Position numbers and translations under genes: made by a program
Shown: positions 13,101 through 28,000 of the stretch, one piece after another
How the letters are laid out: each line of letters opens with the position of its first letter
Numbering within the stretch: the first letter of the stretch is position 1
The notes under the pieces: generated by a model
What the model was told of the DNA's origin: nothing
What the model saw: the letters and a program-made list of their open reading frames with translations, nothing else
Databases searched by the model: none
DNA from: Photobacterium damselae
Lineage (GTDB): Bacteria > Pseudomonadota > Gammaproteobacteria > Enterobacterales > Vibrionaceae
Direction: 5' to 3'
DNA: 64,000 nucleotides
NCBI RefSeq assembly: GCF_003026815.1
Contig: NZ_PYOG01000003.1
Coordinates: forward strand, 228,480 to 292,479

Positions 13101-15838
13101 ATATAATGCTGATCACCAGAACTCAATCCACTAATGCTGCTCCAATCAATTGAAGCTGATATCGCACTATCTGCAATATCGATTTGTTCATCCGTACCCG
13201 TTCCATTTGAAACAAATTCATCAACGTCAAAAGTACCGCTATCATCCCAGTCAATCCATGCGTACAAATAGGCCGTTGAACCTGTCGTGTTTGTAACATC
13301 AATAGTCTCAGAAAATGTTGTTGCGGTATCTTCTATAGTTAAATTCGATACACTATCTTCATCATTTGTTGCATCATTATTATCGCCATCAGCAGTTGTC
13401 ACTCCCGTTCCGAGAGCATCTGATTCTTCATCGGTGGCATTTGTACCGATTAACAATGAAGTTGAGCTAGTATGAGATGGGCCATTATCAGCTAATAGCG
13501 TACGGTAGTTTCCTGTTCCAATGCCAGCACCAGAATCAGGAGCATCACCATAATCTGCAACCGTAGATGTTACCGCTTGAGTTGCGGAAAACTCTGAAGT
13601 TTGCCCAGCATAAAAACTGCCAGATGAATTACTATCTGATAATGAAATCGCACCAATCTGAGCCCCAGCAGAAATCCCTGATACAGTTATCGTTCCACTA
13701 AACGTGCCATTAGTTTGATTGGTTAAACGACCAAGATAAGTGGTACCTTCGCCATAAGTTAACCCCGTAATCTCATTACCAATATTGGTCATAAAACTCC
13801 AACCACCAACTGGCTCTGCTGTTGTTGATGCAGTACTAGTGTCTCCAGCGCCCGAGGTAATGACATAAAACTGTAATTCATAACTGGTCTCTTGAATTGC
13901 GGCCCCATTACACATTGTTCCTTCAACAGTTAATGTATTACCATCAATAGTTGCTGTTGTAATAATAGGAATGCTTGGCCCAGTTACCGTTGGAGATCCA
14001 TGATAGGTCGCTAAATAACATCCTGTGCCGTCGCCCTGATGAGAGTTTGTTTCAATACCGTTATTTTCACCGATATCAATAGCAATACCACCATTGCCAC
14101 CAAACTGGTTTTGACTGACTTTTATGGCTCGACTTGAACCAGCAGCATAATCAATACCATTAACACCAGCGGCACCATTAATAACTTTATTAAATTCAGC
14201 ATTAGTGTGAGCAGTATAGCCTAATGAAATGCCAGCACTTGGAAACCATTCAGAGTTCGTTGAATTGTCATAGTTATTATCACTTTTAATATAAAAACCA
14301 CGAGTGTTAGTCACCGTATTTTGTAAAATATCTAAGTATGAAGCTCCCGATGTATTATCAATACCAGCAAACCCTGCATTATCGATATAATTACCCTGAA
14401 CAGTCAGCGCATTCATACCTCGCTCAAATACCATGCCTGAACCATCAACATTAATAATATAATTATCAGTGATAACAAACTTAGTTCGAGAATCTGTAGG
14501 ACTGGTCAAATACCAAATAATAATTGCTGTATCCCAAGTGTTATTAAAATAGTTATTATCTATTTGACCCGATGCATCATAATCTTGCTCTGCCCCCCAA
14601 TTAATGCCGTTATTGATTATTACACCACGATAAATTTGGTTATTAGCATCAGCTCCTGTAGGCAAAACACCAATTACGTTATTGGTAAAATCAAAATTTT
14701 GAATACTATCGGGAGCAAAAAAAGCAGGGCCTGCAACCGTACCATCGCTGTCATCAGCATAAATAGCTATATCACGGATCGTGACATTATGAACATTCGC
14801 AGCTAATTCAATACCAGAACATCCAGACCACGTTGAACTTTCAGCTTGAGTCTGACCATAATAACTTCGTAAACAATTATCCGCGATATGATTAATCGCA
14901 AAATCAGGTGCATCCACTTGACTAATTGAACGACTATTCCAATCAGCACCAACCGTAGTAGTTGTCCCAAGAAGAGTTGAATCTAAATCACGCAGTAATG
15001 TGGCATCAGAAAAATCATGTGCTGTACCATCTATGGTGATATTGCCTTCTGTAATAGTAGGGAAGACAAGCATGACGAAATCGAAGTCTTGGTTTTCAAC
15101 TTCCCACCATGATGCCCGATTAGGAGGGACTACGGGTACAAAACGCATTGTATTTGCACCACTATAAGCATTAGCGTTCAACAAAAATTGCTGATAAGAA
15201 CCAACACCATCAAATTCTGTGTTTACTACAATATTAAAGCTAAAACCAAAACTCAAGTTGCCAAGATCATAGTCAAGATACAGTCCCGTAATATGTTCAC
15301 GAGTACCTGCATCTGTTGTAACATCTGCCCCTGTTGCTGTTTTACCTCCATAACAAACATCAAAATTATGAGTGGTATTCGTGGTTAAAACACTGCCACC
15401 AGCACCATCAGCACAATACGATTGAACAGCAAAAGGAGTGGGAATTGTGCTTAGAGCCTCCATACCAATGGTTTGTTCTGCAACCAAGCCACCACTACCA
15501 TTACTTGCCGTTGTCGGAGCATCAGAAGCAACCCAATACACAGCATTCGCTAACCCGGTAAAAGAATATTCACCATTGGCATCAGTAACATCGGTTGCAA
15601 CAACGGTATCTCCACTATCGGGTAAATTATCACCATCATCAAGATAGATAGTTACAGTAACACCAGGTAAACCTCGTTGATCTCCCAAATTATCATTAAA
15701 AGTAAAATCACCATCGATTAAACCATCACCAGTAATGTCCTCAAATACGGTACCTGATACCGAGGCTGCTAATGCACTATTACTAATAAAAACAAGTAAT
15801 AAAACGATAATATTTATTATCTTATTTATATTAAACAT
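4130..15838 (-). CDS. Giant secreted GEVED/beta-helix/L-type-lectin-like protein (~3902 aa)
   Basis: Signal peptide with an ALA cleavage site. Then, by approximate residue: SdrD-B-like sandwich (25-110); right-handed beta-helix (200-600); GEVED domains ending near 948, 1505, 1925, 2471, 3035 and 3511; thrombospondin-3 repeats near 960-985 and 1180-1200; and a jelly-roll-like segment (1520-1735). Next are a propeller-like segment (2075-2300), a bacterial L-type-lectin-like domain (about 2630-2850; motifs [31 protein letters not shown]) and a second propeller-like segment (3050-3360). The C-terminus has a further SdrD-like domain and a DUF11-like domain ending [10 protein letters not shown]. 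Each GEVED domain carries an EF-hand-like DxNxDGxFxxxE turn, suggesting calcium binding. I prefer ATG 15838 over the in-frame GTG 15844 because GAGG sits 5 nt upstream of the ATG. No membrane anchor, LPXTG or GlyGly-CTERM is visible, so the export route after Sec is unknown. Confidence 0.9.
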   Translation of the reverse strand: MFNINKIINIIVLLLVFISNSALAASVSGTVFEDITGDGLIDGDFTFNDNLGDQRGLPGVTVTIYLDDGDNLPDSGDTVVATDVTDANGEYSFTGLANAVYWVASDAPTTASNGSGGLVAEQTIGMEALSTIPTPFAVQSYCADGAGGSVLTTNTTHNFDVCYGGKTATGADVTTDAGTREHITGLYLDYDLGNLSFGFSFNIVVNTEFDGVGSYQQFLLNANAYSGANTMRFVPVVPPNRASWWEVENQDFDFVMLVFPTITEGNITIDGTAHDFSDATLLRDLDSTLLGTTTTVGADWNSRSISQVDAPDFAINHIADNCLRSYYGQTQAESSTWSGCSGIELAANVHNVTIRDIAIYADDSDGTVAGPAFFAPDSIQNFDFTNNVIGVLPTGADANNQIYRGVIINNGINWGAEQDYDASGQIDNNYFNNTWDTAIIIWYLTSPTDSRTKFVITDNYIINVDGSGMVFERGMNALTVQGNYIDNAGFAGIDNTSGASYLDILQNTVTNTRGFYIKSDNNYDNSTNSEWFPSAGISLGYTAHTNAEFNKVINGAAGVNGIDYAAGSSRAIKVSQNQFGGNGGIAIDIGENNGIETNSHQGDGTGCYLATYHGSPTVTGPSIPIITTATIDGNTLTVEGTMCNGAAIQETSYELQFYVITSGAGDTSTASTTAEPVGGWSFMTNIGNEITGLTYGEGTTYLGRLTNQTNGTFSGTITVSGISAGAQIGAISLSDSNSSGSFYAGQTSEFSATQAVTSTVADYGDAPDSGAGIGTGNYRTLLADNGPSHTSSTSLLIGTNATDEESDALGTGVTTADGDNNDATNDEDSVSNLTIEDTATTFSETIDVTNTTGSTAYLYAWIDWDDSGTFDVDEFVSNGTGTDEQIDIADSAISASIDWSSISGLSSGDQHYMRIRISDTELALGGASGNTEDPRSFGVGGSGEVEDHIISVIATPPPPAIDTDNDGVTDDIDIDDDNDGILDIVELESCKDPTEVSINWDIETERTIASVLSKITKGEQFVTSGPGGNISPAGGAWNFNATSTVSNISDAVSSDAYQQGSFTVGSDPLYVTSSLYYAISVSSFAVYIDDDPAFGSPDILSDGTTYTTANSYLTTGGPSNESSWRRIPLSYGDSYVLQPNTTYYVRFYMPTTNSSHDLLGIGVNLGLTGCSLDPDGDGISNHLDLDSDGDGIPDNIEAQTTLGYIPSNSDSAATYTTNSGLNSAYTATNGLTPENTDTTDDPDYLDLDSDNQGGNDTAEAGLTLSGTVGTNGLDNNYDNGDDFADVNGSFDNTQADNFPDFDGDVSSGGDVDWRDTSVLADYGDAPDVGVGVGGGDYRTIAADNGPFHSVVSATIFIGTTAPDGELDGAQSTNADGDDLDGTDDEDSLGITQLYETSTTFSYNQLVNNSSGSDAYLYAWVDWDNSGTFDKDEFVEGGVSTGDPIVISTGSSNVGTSMLWSTLPALSSMDEYYLRVRISDQILTDSATGSDEDPRSLGNGGSGEVEDQILTVEIEPTLPQVYCAVSSNAETGEQITQLDGYNDNPADGFSGTSIVGDELYSQAGSGQPSKRFELEILAPNQQITYPIGIEIEMRLRNLNAGDGDALFWITDHTNMNGILIGDNAVYLGVDALWNGTNSTVASYSQSPVTIMGNAAGYMTTSYKRYRLKMFVQSDNSVTMQAITMNDDGSIIETSPVVAGDQTFNPNNGIYFAHTGHNNDPAAQRHIFGEITVVATNGLACDYGDAPDANVGTTLGDYKTRAASNGPSHAIDGTIYLGSTGPDSESDAFGDGTDTSFDGSGDDTKGAVPDDEDAITGTLSLSGSDLSFNVACNDFSSGSGDLGATVHAWVDANSNGDFEVSEYTSSTCNDTSATANGTASLSWTGLQRAAGDSYIRLRITNHTLTDADNLGSDDRAYDSVSNGEVEDHPITINPFISGFVFNDDGSGGGTITNGIRDGTETGLGVAVPIIAYNTATTACYVTTSDPTTGAYLIDLPSVGTYKVYEAANETDLISPTCPPTAGTLDSATGTYLNATIGDPATYASSSANIVEVVVTGGSSSTVDFGDFVVNSFDVCATPAYLTQSNGPGTTALNAVNLATGDVTLLDPSITMGAALGYSMHTNTLTAVQGTSTLTLLDGSYTTFSLPITNSTLPSGSNNGDIDDNGILYTHYSGNFYLYDTNPNSETYLTQIGILPTTSLNYADIAFNPIDGQIYAISTADNTLYRFDPTTGTRASLGALVGLPIGPFGAAYFDDQGYFYISENPSPGRIYRIDVLDGSKPAGSYTATLFSQTNASASGNDGARCRYAPVPLDWADAPTVDGYATELTADGPRHQTDVGLPYLGGNTPDNENDGQPTATADGDDTNGLTPDDEDGFSQPTISGILVAGDTLSLTVPVITSSNDNLYAWIDFDASGTFDADERQTVNVTASGNEQLDFTVPADVQLVDTFVRLRICSSGEVCAQPTGSAGDGEVEDHLISLKPVGDLELMLAMDPGVNVTLGIPFNVVVSVENKGATTASDTKVTLPIPTGYSFVKAYAGDGVTEITTYDPVTGELDLGVIGFGFNDYAVIRLAPQDLSAPAINAEIIETGINDIDSTPNNGFGNGEDDTDTVTPAISNIIQPNVCDAPVVFEGGDAYLAANGEYIVTPNTTNQQGYLWSYGYIDLNRPMYAELAVYLGDRSCNTGCPNGIESGADGMTFVLSSDPRDLNAFGAFGGGLGVGDIFGATPVAPSVVFEFDTFDNTYIGATDDAVGGQYIDHTAVYLNGDVYTPDVANTLIPATSVAGGELEDGRYHIAQFEWDPTTNQFTYYMDGVMVGQFTRDIRNDIGNNMVRFGFTGSTGDGYNLQKGCFTKAPNVLGSDLGDAPDTTVGTGINNYTTTYENDGAQHVQADTDDNGFIDLRMGNLWDADLGNLQDIGAIADDNNNFDDEDGVTLVQSATKGENFDITVNVVEDSGRASTGQRLYAWLDFNLDGDWDDAGEQVVADTSAAIGNNSYSVPIPAGAVVGYSYLRVRLCSDVGCDSPIGLANDGEVEDYRVLISDLVGNNQCDLIVQTRLPIAATDYSYNSLDVTVDPITFTDIVNPISITNQSNIANINALGFNRISGLIYGTFTDMSQADRIHHLFVTDKTGTSFIDLGEIRAESATTIRRLQDGESFDFAAGDSLRHTGYSSTSTVLSSPTAGDVTADGNHLIVWRTSWDSLVKIDLNTQTFTTVPLDIATMGGSYGGGSIEVGADLAISSQSGLGYLVDLNGDNLYTVNLSTGAVTAQALTYFGAEPTLDTNGKLQAGALVMDNAVSLYALTNGGNHDTNQDGTIDLNERAVVYRINVMTQEVEYVTASDQGSLQGNDGAGCYDSTDYGDAAASYGQASHAYLDAALDGIADLALGSRWDPEFTQWLSVDASGDDTHGQDDEDLNIPAQIIVETSTTLPIQVVGDGFVNIWVDLNNDGDFADSNEQLINDQAVTTGNNSISVILDAASAEGFNGNTVMRVRLCSSANSCNTFDGAANDGEVEDHWFELLNRIVLSGVVFEDNGVGGATAAHDGLQEGSEVGLGNFTVTVTFNDTGVTGFTSGDVIATDLTSGDGSYQFVIGVDFSGKDLLLDVVKQADWIDISEADVTGITQVTSSSVTDSQMSVNANAGDDISGLDFGKVQEPRMEPDNFSEAEPGKSVLFPHKFTAATAGSVNFSIINTEVEPANDGWNAVLYQDNDCNGVIDGTDAQIVNPVAVSGNTAVCLLSKVFVPADAPLNALYHYDIAADMTFADSAATGHGVTRQVLDKDTVRATFSGAGELKLEKTVRNITQGTAVGMSNQGRPGDVLEYTITFTNVGSGDLTEVSIFDSTPSYTELSQAIDCTSGSVPASLTCIPVTANGTNAVGYEGEVRWDMTGSLLAGEQGTVVYLVVIK

Positions 15839-15975
15839 TGGCACCTCAAAATAAAAATAGAAACATCACTATTAATATTTTAATGTTTACCTCAGATAAA
15901 ATTATCCTATTTATGAGATTTAAAATAACATGAAAATAAAAACGACAATTTAAAGATTTTTATATTTCAGATAAA

Positions 15976-16003
15976 ATTATGGCGAGTATTACCTCACCAT
16001 AAT
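15976..16003 (-). terminator. Hairpin between the two largest giant genes
   Basis: Inverted repeat with 11-nt arms (15976-15986 and 15993-16003) and a 6-nt loop. On the minus strand one pair is a G-U wobble, and the stem is followed by a short, weak T-rich stretch. It sits just after the 7228-aa gene, so it could terminate or partly terminate that transcript before the 3.9-kaa gene. The rest of the 172-bp gap is AT-rich. Confidence 0.45.
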
Positions 16004-16016
16004 TTATATATTTTTT

Positions 16017-19000
16017 TTATTTAATGATCACTTGATACACGACGGTTCCGCTTTCGCCAGGATTAAGTGCTCCTGTCATTTCCCAACGAACTTCGCCTTG
16101 ATAACCAGCTCCATTGGTACCATGTGGTGTTTGCTCACTACAGGTTAAACTAGCTGGCAAACTACCTGACGTACAATCAATTGCTTGGTTCAACTCTGTG
16201 TATTCAGGTGTAGTATCAAATACCGTCACTTCAGTGATTGGCCCACTACCCACATTGGTAAATTCAACAGTATACTCAAGCACTTCACCTGGACGGCCTT
16301 GGTTGCTGGTCGTTACTCCCGTACCTTGAGTGATATTTTCAACTGTCTTATTGAGTTTCAACTCACCCGCACCAGCAAAGGTGGCACGAACAGTATCTGT
16401 ATCTACTACCTGTCGAGTAATTCCGTGACCCGTAGCAGCACTATCATCAAACGTCATATCCGCTTGAATATCATAGTGATATAGAGCATTTAATGGCGCA
16501 TCAGCTGGTACAAAGACTTTGCTGATAAGACAAATACTGCTGTCACCACTTACCGCAACTGGATTAACAATCTGGCTATCAGCACCATCTATAACACCAT
16601 TACAATCATTGTCTTGGTAGAGTATGGCACTCCAACCATCATTAGCAGGCTCTGCGGAAATATTCATCACAGTAAAGTTAACGCTACCGGCAGTTTCAGA
16701 GGTGAATTTATGGCTAAAGAAAACCCCTTTACCAGGCTCAGTCTCAGTAAAGTTATCTGGCTCCATGCGAGGCTCTTTAACCTTACCAAAGTTCAAGCCA
16801 GTCAAATAATCACCAGCAGCGGCGTTAACCAACATTTGACTATCAACAACACTGCTGTTGGTTATTTGAGTAAGTGCCGAAACATCTGATTCACTAATAT
16901 CAATCCAGTCTGCTTGTTTCACCACTTCCAAGATAAGATCTTCATCAGCAAGTGAAACTGGAACAACAAGCAAGTAACCACCATCACCAGATGTTATTGT
17001 TGTCGCAACTACATCACCAGTAGCATACCCACCAGCCCCCGTTCCATTATAGATAGCTCGAACCACCACATTACCAATACCTTCTTCACTGCCATCAAAG
17101 ACGCCATCATGGGCTGCTGTTGCACCTCCCACTCCATTATCTTCAAAGACAAAGCCACTTAGTACAATTTGATTAATAAGTTCAAATTGATAATCTTCAA
17201 CCTCACCATCCTGCGCTTCACCTGTTGGTGTATTACAGGTTGTTGCCGTACTACATAGGCGGAAGCGAGCAAAGGTATCACCGTTGTAACCTGCGGTCAG
17301 GCCTGCATCCAAATTAAAATCAAGGTTGGTTGAAGTGGCACTGATCACTTGGTCTTCAATAATCAATTCACCCACATCAGCAAAATCACCATCACCATTG
17401 AGATCAATAAATACATTCAAGAAGCCCGTTGCTTGTGGAACCGAAACGGTAACTGGTGTTGACGTTGCAACCGTAATGCTTGCTGGTAACGTCACGCCAT
17501 CTTCATCATCAGAGGCTTGAATGTCATCACCTGTAGCATCGGCAGAGAACTGGCTAACAAACTCGCTATCCCAATTAGCACCTAATGTGAGGTCTTGGTC
17601 ACCATCTAGGGCTGGATCTCCATCATTACCGGTATCAGAATAATTATGGAAAGCATCACCGTAAGAGACAGGAGCATCACCGTAGTCTCGTGCGTAGTAA
17701 CAACCAGCGGCATCATTGCCTTGAATCGACACATCAATACCTTCGGTTACAAACATCAACTCGCCAGTAATCACATTAAGTTGATACACTGCAGTCTTAT
17801 CAATCAGATCATGTGCATTATCACCATCAGTGTCGTGATCACCACCATTCGCAAAGGCATAAAGCATAATGCCATCATCCATAACGGTACCACCTGAGCC
17901 TGCTACACCAGTATTGGCAACAGGTAACAAACCATTAAAGTTAACAGGATTTGTTGTTACAGCGCCAGTTGTTGGGTTAATCTGGACAAAGTTACCTCCA
18001 GGCAAGTCAATGCCATATAACATGCCATCATTCGAGCTGAAGGAGAAGTCGCCACCAATAGTTGGAGTTGAAGATAATGTAATCGTGGTAAAGGTCTGGG
18101 TATTTAAATCAATACGAACAAGTGAGTCCCAATTACCATTCATCACATAGAGATATTGACCATCAGGAGATACATCACCTCTAACAGGAAACGCAATATT
18201 AGTGCCACTGCCTGTACGAGAGAATATTTGATTATTATTGAAGGTTGCTGATCCATTAGCAGAATGAGTCAACGTTTGTGAACCATCGGCTCTAATTGTG
18301 CCAAGAGAGACAAACTCAGTACCATCGCGATCTGTAACAAACAGCATAATATTGTCATCGGCACTACTACCATCAATAAACAATCCATAGAACAGACCAT
18401 TGAGACGGTTAAAGCCAACAGCATTATAGTTTTCTGCATTTGGATAACCGTTTACCGTAATTGGACTCACAATATTATTGAGCTGAGCTGGATTTGTGGT
18501 TGGATCAAATTCGGCAAAATCATAACCACTGACATTATCGCCTTTGGTTTCGATAACAATATCACAGGTATTATCACCATTTAGGCTCGAAACAAGCACA
18601 CGATAATCTTCGATTTCCCCATCAGGAGCAGGGCCAATTGGATCTGGAGCCCCATCCCCATCTGAATCAAGAGGCGTACTAGTTCCCGTATTAAACTCAG
18701 AACTTAGGCGCAGACGATAACCAACCACACTATTACTAATATTTGGTCCTGTTGTTCCTACATTATTCCAAGTTAATGTCGCTGATGTTGCACCATTTGG
18801 TACTATTACCCATGCACTTTCATCAGTATCAAATGAACCACTGTTATCAAAGTCGATCCAACCAGATAAGTATGCATCACTGCCTGTAGTGTTTACCACT
18901 GGCACAGTTTGCGTCACTGTTGAGCTTGATACATCGGCAGTAATAAGAGCACTTAATACATCTTCATCATCAGGGGCTGTACCCACATTATCATCACCAG

Positions 19001-22000
19001 CATAATCGGCATCGGGCTGACCATCGTTTTCATTATCCGCCGCAACTGCACCTATATATAGTCCAGTTTCTTCAGTCAAATGACGAGGACCATTATTTAC
19101 CAATGTTGTTGGATAACCAGCTGTTTCTGGCGCGTCACCAAAATCTAATGGTAATGGCGCAAAGCGACAGCGAGCACCATCATTTTGACTGGTAGACGCA
19201 TTCATTTGAGTGAAATTCACCGCACTATAACTACCTGATGGCAAGCTTGGATCTGAAATATCAATTCGAACTATGCGGCCTGGATTTGGATTTTGAGATG
19301 CATAGAAGAAACCTTGATCATCAAAGTATACAGCCCCCCATCCTGTTCCTGTTTCACCATTAATACCAACGTACCCTAAGTTAGTTCGAGCTCCGGTTAC
19401 AGGATCAAACTTAACCAATGATCCCGTTGGCGTTAAGGTATATAGCATATTATCTATTGGGTTAATGGCCATATCAGCCATGGTTGGAGCAGAAACAGTT
19501 ACTTCACCTATTTGCTGTAAATACGTACTGCTATTTGGATTAACATCAATACGATACATACTTGTACCACCACTGTTAATTAGCAGTAGAACACCGTTAT
19601 CATCAATATCACCGCTGTTATAATTATCAATTGTCATTGTGCTACCTGTAATTGGCAGCACGAACGCTGAACCAGCACCATCAACCATCAAAACAGTATC
19701 TTTGTTTCGAATATTATCGCCAATCAAGGTGTTAGTAATGAAGTTATAACCTGTACCACCAAACACGCCAGTTGCACTTGGAAGGACATCATCATATAGC
19801 GGTGTCACTGTACCCATAGCAAGATTGATACTCGTAATATCAGTTGGAGAATTTCGTAACAAATACCCGTCACTACTACAGGTAGGGAATGTTGTAATAG
19901 TAAAGTCAGCAAAATTCACATCACTAACATCAGCGGTTAACGAAACAGTCTGTACATTTGGTGAACTTGAATGAACATTAGCAGGATCGCCAATCGTAGC
20001 CCCCACATAACCGCCAGAACTCGGATCTAATGTACCAATTGTTGGAGGGCATGTTGGGTTAACAAGATCAGTCTCAAGGGCTGCTTCATATACCTCATAA
20101 CTGCCGCCTGGTATTGTCATTGAATATGCACCGGTTGTTGCATCTGCGGTTGCCACAAAACACTCATTAGTCGTGGCGTTATAAGCAATCACTGGAACCG
20201 CAATACCTAATCCAGCTTCACCAACATCTTTAATTCCATTTACAGTTGGAGCTGTGCTGCTGTCATCAAAGACAAAACCAGATAGTTCGAAACTACATAC
20301 TGCAGGTTCTGTTGGTAGCGTTGAAGAGTTAATCACTTGCCCATCACCACCAGCATCACCACAAAGTAACGACCCTGTACAACTTGCATTACCCCCACTA
20401 ACATTGGCTGAGGCGCCTGAGCTATTAAAGATTGCAGCACCACCACCACCACCAGCAGACTGTCCATGACCGCCCGATGATGTCGCACCATTACCACCAA
20501 CCGTATTCACTGTTAACGACGATAATGAAGCCCCATCTTTGTTATAAACAAGCACTGAACCACCGGCACCACCACCACCCGGGCTATCCCCCCCCGCATT
20601 TGGCGAAGTATTACCATTAGCGTTAATCGTACCAGTACCTGTTACTGTATTGGCTGTGATGTAGACAATACCACCACCATCAGCACCATCTCGGCCAACT
20701 GCATTATTTTCTTGACCTGCGCCACCTCCGCCACCAAGAGTTAAGCGTGTTGGATCAGCCAGTCCAATACCCGTTCCAGGCTCACCTGGATAAAAACTGG
20801 TTGAATTAGCATAGTAACCACCTCGACCACCAGGTCCAACGTTGGCACCACCACCACCGCCAGAGTTATAGTTACCACCACCGCCGGCGTTAGCAGGAGC
20901 ACCGATACCGTAGTCACCATCGCTATAACCAAGACCACCAAGACTAACTGGCGTTCCGGCAACACCTTCACCTTTACCACCATCAATATTGGTCGCTGAC
21001 ATTACATAATTAAGGCCAGTCGCTATACCATTACCTGTGTTGAGTGTACCGCCGCGGAAGCCCTTACCGTTAACATCGATCGTATTGCCATTGAGATCTA
21101 AGGTGCCATTAACATAAATCGAGACAATACCACCACTAGAGCCATCCCAATCTGAAGCGGTAATGGTTCCAGTTAAACGAGCATCTTCATACATAGGCAC
21201 ACGAACAACTTGGAAGGAACTATTACCATCAGAAGTAAAGCTATTGGTGAGATTTTCACTAAGCGTCAATGTTGGGTCAGCAAAACTAGCAACAGTGGCA
21301 AATTCGTATTGACCTGTAGTACCGTAATCAATCCAACCACTGCCATAGCCCCCCGCGACACCGCTACCATAGCTATCTGTATTGGTTGTATCGATCGAGG
21401 CATTTTGCATCTGAATGATCATCACTCGATCACCAGGATTTAAAGTCTCTGTAGTATTACCAGTCGCCGTACCTAAGGTCAGTACATTGGTACCGGCTAG
21501 AGCATTTGCCGTGGCTGGATAGTAAGTATTTACCGTTCCTGTAATATCAATTGGCGTACCCGATGTACCTTCAATGTTGCCTGTATTGAGACACTGGGCA
21601 ATCACAACAGCAGGAGTAATTGGCTGAATCGGCCCTTTTAAAATAGGAATTTGATGATCTTCAACCTCTCCATTAACCGCGGTGCCGTTATAGTCACTTG
21701 CTGTTAACGTTTCAGTTGTGATTCTCAAGCGCATATAGGTTTCTGTTGCAATCGTACTGGTATTGATCAATGAGAAGCTGAGTAATGCCGAACCATCTGT
21801 TCCTGCATCAGCATCGGTACAAGACGCTTGCGCAAATTCACCGCTATCAGCAAAATCACCATCAGCATTGAAATCGACCCAAGCATATACGTTAGCACCA
21901 AGATCTGTAGTTCCATCATGATCGTTACAAATTACATCTTGAGAGAAATCGGTTGCACCCTGAGATAAGAAGCCGGGAGCGGATATACCATCCTCATCAT

Positions 22001-25000
22001 CACTCCCTGTTGTATCGTCATCGGTTGCATCGCCATTATCATCGGTACCATCTCCGAAACCATCCGTATCACCATCACCAATAGTTGCTCCCAAGCTTAA
22101 CGTCGTATTGCCTAAGCGATGACGAGCTCCATTACTGGTAAACAGTGTGTTGTAACCTAAAGCTTCAGGTGCATCGCCATAGTCATATGCCACATCCAAA
22201 ATGATACGGTGATCTTCAACTTCACCATCGGTTGCTACATCATGCGGAGTTGAACAAGTTGTCGCAGTTGAACAAATTCGAACTCGTAAGTAGCTACCAC
22301 CATCAAGAACATTATCAGGCGTGGTGAAATCAAGAGAAATATCGGTACCATTATCAGTACTGGTAATGCTCACTGGCGTTGCAGCTTCTGTCGCTACATC
22401 AAAGACACCATCACGATTGAAGTCCAACCAACCATATACAGTGGCATCCACATCCGTATTAACGCGAATCGTTAACGACTCAGTACTACCTGGTTCCGCC
22501 ATGATAGAAGCAGGAATAGTCACGCCATCTTCATCTTCAACACCTGCTAGATCATCATCTTGCGCTAAACCATTATCATCAACCCCATCCACAAAACCAT
22601 TGGCTTCAGCATCGGTTGCAACGGCACCTAAGAAAATAGTCGCACTTGGTGTGTGCATAGGTCCTACACCTTCTCCACTGGCATCGGTTCTATCTGTACC
22701 ATAAGTATCAGGCGCATCACCAAGGTCAAAGGTTCCCATCACAATAAGGTGATCTTCAACCTCACCATTGTTAGCAACACCTCCAATTGAAGCGGCAGTG
22801 ATCGCATCTGTTGTGATACGAATACGGGCATAAGTTACCCCTGCAGTTAAACCACTTAACCCAGTCCAGTTGAAGACAAACTGCCCTTCACTGGTAGCAT
22901 CAGGAACTGTCGTCACTTGTGCTTCACTGGTTTCAAATGTGCCGCTCTTATCAAAGTCAATCCACACAATTAAGTTCGCAATTGAACCCGTTGTATTTGA
23001 TGCTTCCACCGTTAGGCTGTAATCGGTCGCATTAATATTAATTGGCGAAATAACGTTGACACCATCTTCATCATCAGGCGAGGCATTCTCATCATCACCA
23101 TTAGCTGTCGCACTTGGTAAGCCATCAGGTTCACCATCACTGGCTTGATCACCCACAAATAGAGTCGCATCGCCATAGTGGAACGGACCACCACTGCCCG
23201 CTAGGGTCAAATAGGTATCTGGAGCATCGGCAAAATCGACATTATCGGAAACCGTAATGGCATAGCCTTCAACCTCACCATTGGCCGCTTCACCAATTGG
23301 CGAACTACAGTCAGTGACTGAATTACAGATTCTAAAGCGAACATAAATAGTATCGCCATTAGTAATACTTGAAGTAATTGGCCACGTGAGAACTTTAACG
23401 GTATCCGTTTCGCCATCAGGTACCGTAACAGTTTGCATTTCAGAGGCTTCTAAATCGCCATTTTGATTCCAATCAGCCCAAGCATACAAATTACCGTCAG
23501 AGCCTGTAGTATTGGTTGTGGTGACACGCATTGAGTATTGAGTTGCTGTACTAGATAGCGGTAATACTTCAACACCATCATCCGTATCGCCATTAGCAGC
23601 AACGGTCGCATAGGCATCGGTTTCACCATCCGGTGCCGTTCCCATATAGATAGTGGCACCCAGTTGGTGACGAGGACCATCAAACTGGAAAGCTGTAATG
23701 TAGTTGCCTGTACCAATTCCTGTACCAGTATCTGGTAAATCACCAAAATCTAATTCTACATTTGAACAACTGCCGTTTACATTCGCATCATCAGCTAACC
23801 AATTGTTACGAGCTAAGAAAGCGGTTTGATCTTCATAGTAGTCATAAACGAAATCCATCAGATCTTGGTAAGGCGTTAAGTTGCCTGATACATAGTTTGG
23901 TGTGAAATAAAATTGACGCTCACCGGAACCAACCCAAGGGCCGGTATGAGAACGAGGATACTCATACCCTCCTGTAGTTGTTGGCTCATATGGAATTAAC
24001 CAGGCCATAGCATCCACGTTGTTACAAGAACCCGTTACCGTTGGTAGAGTATAAATTACGCTTCGATGATCAATACCAGTAATGGTTGATAAGGTTCCTG
24101 TGGTTGAAACTGTCGCTTGAGTTGACAGTGCACCTGGACCATCAGATGGATGGAAACGCGGTAAGGTTGTTGGGCCACTGTAGCCGGCAAAACCTGTAGC
24201 AGAAGTACCAGGGAAGCCAACCTGCTGCCCCATATAAGCATTAATGCGAGTGGTAGTGGCATCGACAAAGGTGTCACCCTCAACAAGAGAAAGTAATACA
24301 CCACCTTGATTACGATAATCCAGTAAGGCATCAATTTCAGCAGTCGTATCTGGACTTGTACCACCTGCTAAATCTGATTGATAAAGAATAAACTGGTAAT
24401 CACGTAACGTGAAATCGGTCGTAATATTATCGGTTGGAACCAAAATATCGTAAGTTACATAACCAGCACCATAATTATTCTCCATCAAGGCAACCGTGTT
24501 ATTGGCTACATTAGGCAGAGTATATTCAATGGCTCCTGAGTCTTGTTGGATTAACATATGGAAGGTGACTTTATGATAATGGTCTTCTATCTCACCATCT
24601 GTTGCTCCACCTTGTGAGCGCTCATCCACAGTAGTAGCGCCATTATCGGTTAGCGTATCAGTAGTTAGACGCATACGCACATAAGTATCACCAACATTAC
24701 CACCTTCACCGTTAGATAAGTTGGTCCACTCTACCGCAATCGGTAAATCGGAAACCCCATCCGGTACGGCCACACTGGTATACTCATCGACTTGGAATTC
24801 ACCATCTAAGTCATGATCCACCCAAGCATGTAACGTCGCCGCACTACCAGAAGTATTGGTTACCGTTGTGGTGTATGACCAATTGATCATTGATGGTGAT
24901 AAGACTGGGAATGCAGGTGTTGCTTCATCTGCCGTACCATTATTATCATCACCGTCTGCAGCTGTATTTGGCTGTCCATCAACATCTGCATCTGGTGCTA

Positions 25001-28000
25001 CGGCTCCAATATAGAGATCTGTTGATGGAACATGATTTGCACCATTATTTGTACTTAGCGTGAAGTAATTATCTGGTGCATCACCCCAATCTTGACTGGT
25101 TAATACAGCGATTCTAAAGTCTTCCACTTCACCTGTAGTTGCCACACCGCCTGGATTTGCTCCAGTTAAGCCATCAGTTGTCGGCATCAAACGAGCACGA
25201 CCGAAATAATATCCTGCCGTTGGAGTTAAACCACTCCAAGATGGGTTATAAACAGTATTCACCCCATTAGATGTTGCAGTAATAATTTGTGCTTCAGATG
25301 TATCAAATGTGCCGTTACGATCCCAATCAATCCAAACAATCAGATCTGCATCGGCTCCTGTGTTATTGAGCACATCAGCATCTAAGGTGTAACTGGTTGC
25401 ACCTAATGCCAGTATAGGAAGAGTAATTCCATCTTCATCTGCAGTCGCTGTAATATCATCCAATTGTGCATCTAAACTACCATCAGCATCTTCGCCGTCG
25501 GTGGTTGCGGTACCTAGACGCAATGTTGTACTGATTGGATGAATTGGACCACCGTCAGCAAAACGAACTAAATAGGAATCTGGTGCATCACCACCATCGT
25601 ATCTCACACTATCACTGAGTAAATAATGATCTTCGACTTCACCATTAGATACACCACCAAATGAACGCGGATCTTCATTCGTTCCAGTTACCGTATCAGC
25701 TAACAGTTCAGAGGTGATACGAACACGCATATATCGATTCTGACCCGCGGATAGTCCTGTGGTTGCAAGCCAATCTAACTCAATTGGACTATTCGTTAGC
25801 CCCGTAGGAACAATAACCGCGCCTCCTGTTGCTGTACCATTACCAACGAACTCGTCGCGATCAAATCGACCATTACCATCGAAATCGACCCAAGCATAAA
25901 TGTAAGCATCACTACCCGTATTGTTAGTTACCATGGCATTGGCACTGTAACTACCTTGGGTTGTTGTTAATGGCGGTAAAACTAAACCATCTTCATCATC
26001 GGTTGCAGTGATATCGTCACCCGTTGCTTGCAATACAATAGTTGGGGATTGAGCATCATTATCAGCATCAGGCAATGTGCCTATAAAGAGATCGGTATCA
26101 ATACCATGGAATGGGCCAGAATCGGACTGTGTTGTACGATAATTATTCGCTCCCACATTAGCCGCCTCATCTGGCGCATCACCATAATCAAACTCACCAA
26201 CAAAGACCATATAGTCTTCTACTTCACCATCGAGCGCTTGCCCTGCCCAATCATTTGCCGTGAGGTCGGTGAGATAACTTAAACGGATACGCAATGCCAT
26301 AGAGCCGTTAGTAAGACCAGATAAACCGTTCCAAGTTAATACTGCAGTCTTATTTCCATTAAAGTATGGAATGTTATCAACACTAAATGGCGTATCACCT
26401 GTACCGTCATAGTTAATTGCAGATACCACTTCTGAAGCGCTAAATTGCCCATCTTGATTGGTATCCAACCATGCAACTAAAGTGGCTGGATTACTTGCCA
26501 GCTCAGAATTACGTAGAGTCAAGGTCACACTGTAAGAGGTTGCCGTTGTTGCAATATTAGCAAGAGGTTGTGGTAGACCATTTTCATCATCGCTACCGTT
26601 TAAGTCATCGCCTGAAGCATCACTGCTTGGTTGACCATCTGTATCGGCATCTATAGTTGCCGTTCCTAAATAGACGGTAGCACTATTACTACGACCATGG
26701 AATGGACCATCACTACTGCTCAAGGTTTGATAGGTATCAGGTGCATCACCCATGTCTTGATCGCCAATATAAATTCGATGATCTTCGACTTCACCATCAC
26801 TGGCACCAAATAGAGAACGAGTGTCTTCGGCAGCACCAGTATTGAGATTAACCAATTCATCGGTCGTCAAACGGAAACGGGTTAACGTAAAGCCTGCTGC
26901 AATACCGGTAAAGCTATCCCAAGTTAAGTCAACAGACCCATTCGTGCCTGTCGGTACTACCAGCTCAGCAACCTCATCACTACCAAACTGGCCATTACGA
27001 TCCCAATCAATCCAACCGTATAAAGTAGCATCTTGCCCCGTATTGTTGGTTACATCTACCGCAACCGTATAACTAGTTGGTACGGGTGAATTATCAAGCG
27101 CTCGAAGCGTTACTCCATCTTCATCATCGCTACCGGTAGTATCGTCACCATCAGAAGTTGTTATTGCGCTACTTAGATTGGCATTGGCTTCACTGTCTGG
27201 CACACCTGCACCAATATATAAATTGTTGTTAATCACATGATATGGACCATCATCTTCAATACGAGAACGGTAATCACCAGCCCCCGTAGCAGTACCTGCG
27301 GCACCATCTTCGGCGTCACCAAAATCTAAATCACCGATATAGATCACATGATCTTCTACTTCCCCATTGTCTGCCGGGCCACCCCAGTCATTTGCCGTTA
27401 ACGTTGAGTTGGTTAAACGCAAACGCATATAAGTGCTGCCTGCGGTTAAGCCACTGATACCTGTCCACGTCAATTCTGTTGTGGGTGTCGTTTGCGCACT
27501 GGTATTGGTTGATGTTGCAATCGCAGTTAGCTCAGCAAACTCACCAGCATCAGCAAAATCACCATCTTGGTTAAAATCAATCCAACCATATAAATTAGCG
27601 TCACTACCCGTTAGGTTATAGAGCGGAATACCTACTGTATAAGAGGTATCAGCAACGGCTAAGATTGGGAATGGCGTTAAATCATCAGCATTTTCATCAT
27701 CAACACCATCTGCATCATCGCCTGTTGCCCCATCTGTTGGTTGCCCATCATCATCATGAGCATTGTCGTGGGTAGCATCACGAATATAGAGATTAGCATT
27801 ATTGTGAATATGGTAAGGACCGCCACTGGTATATAAGGTGTCATAAGAGTCAGGCGCATCACCTGCATCATAGGTTTCAACACGAATATAGTAATCTTCA
27901 ACTTCACCATCACTGGCCCCACCAAACGAGCGGGGATCTTCATTTGCCGTGCCTACTTGGGTATCTGCCAATAAATCTGAAGTGAAACGAATACGAATAT

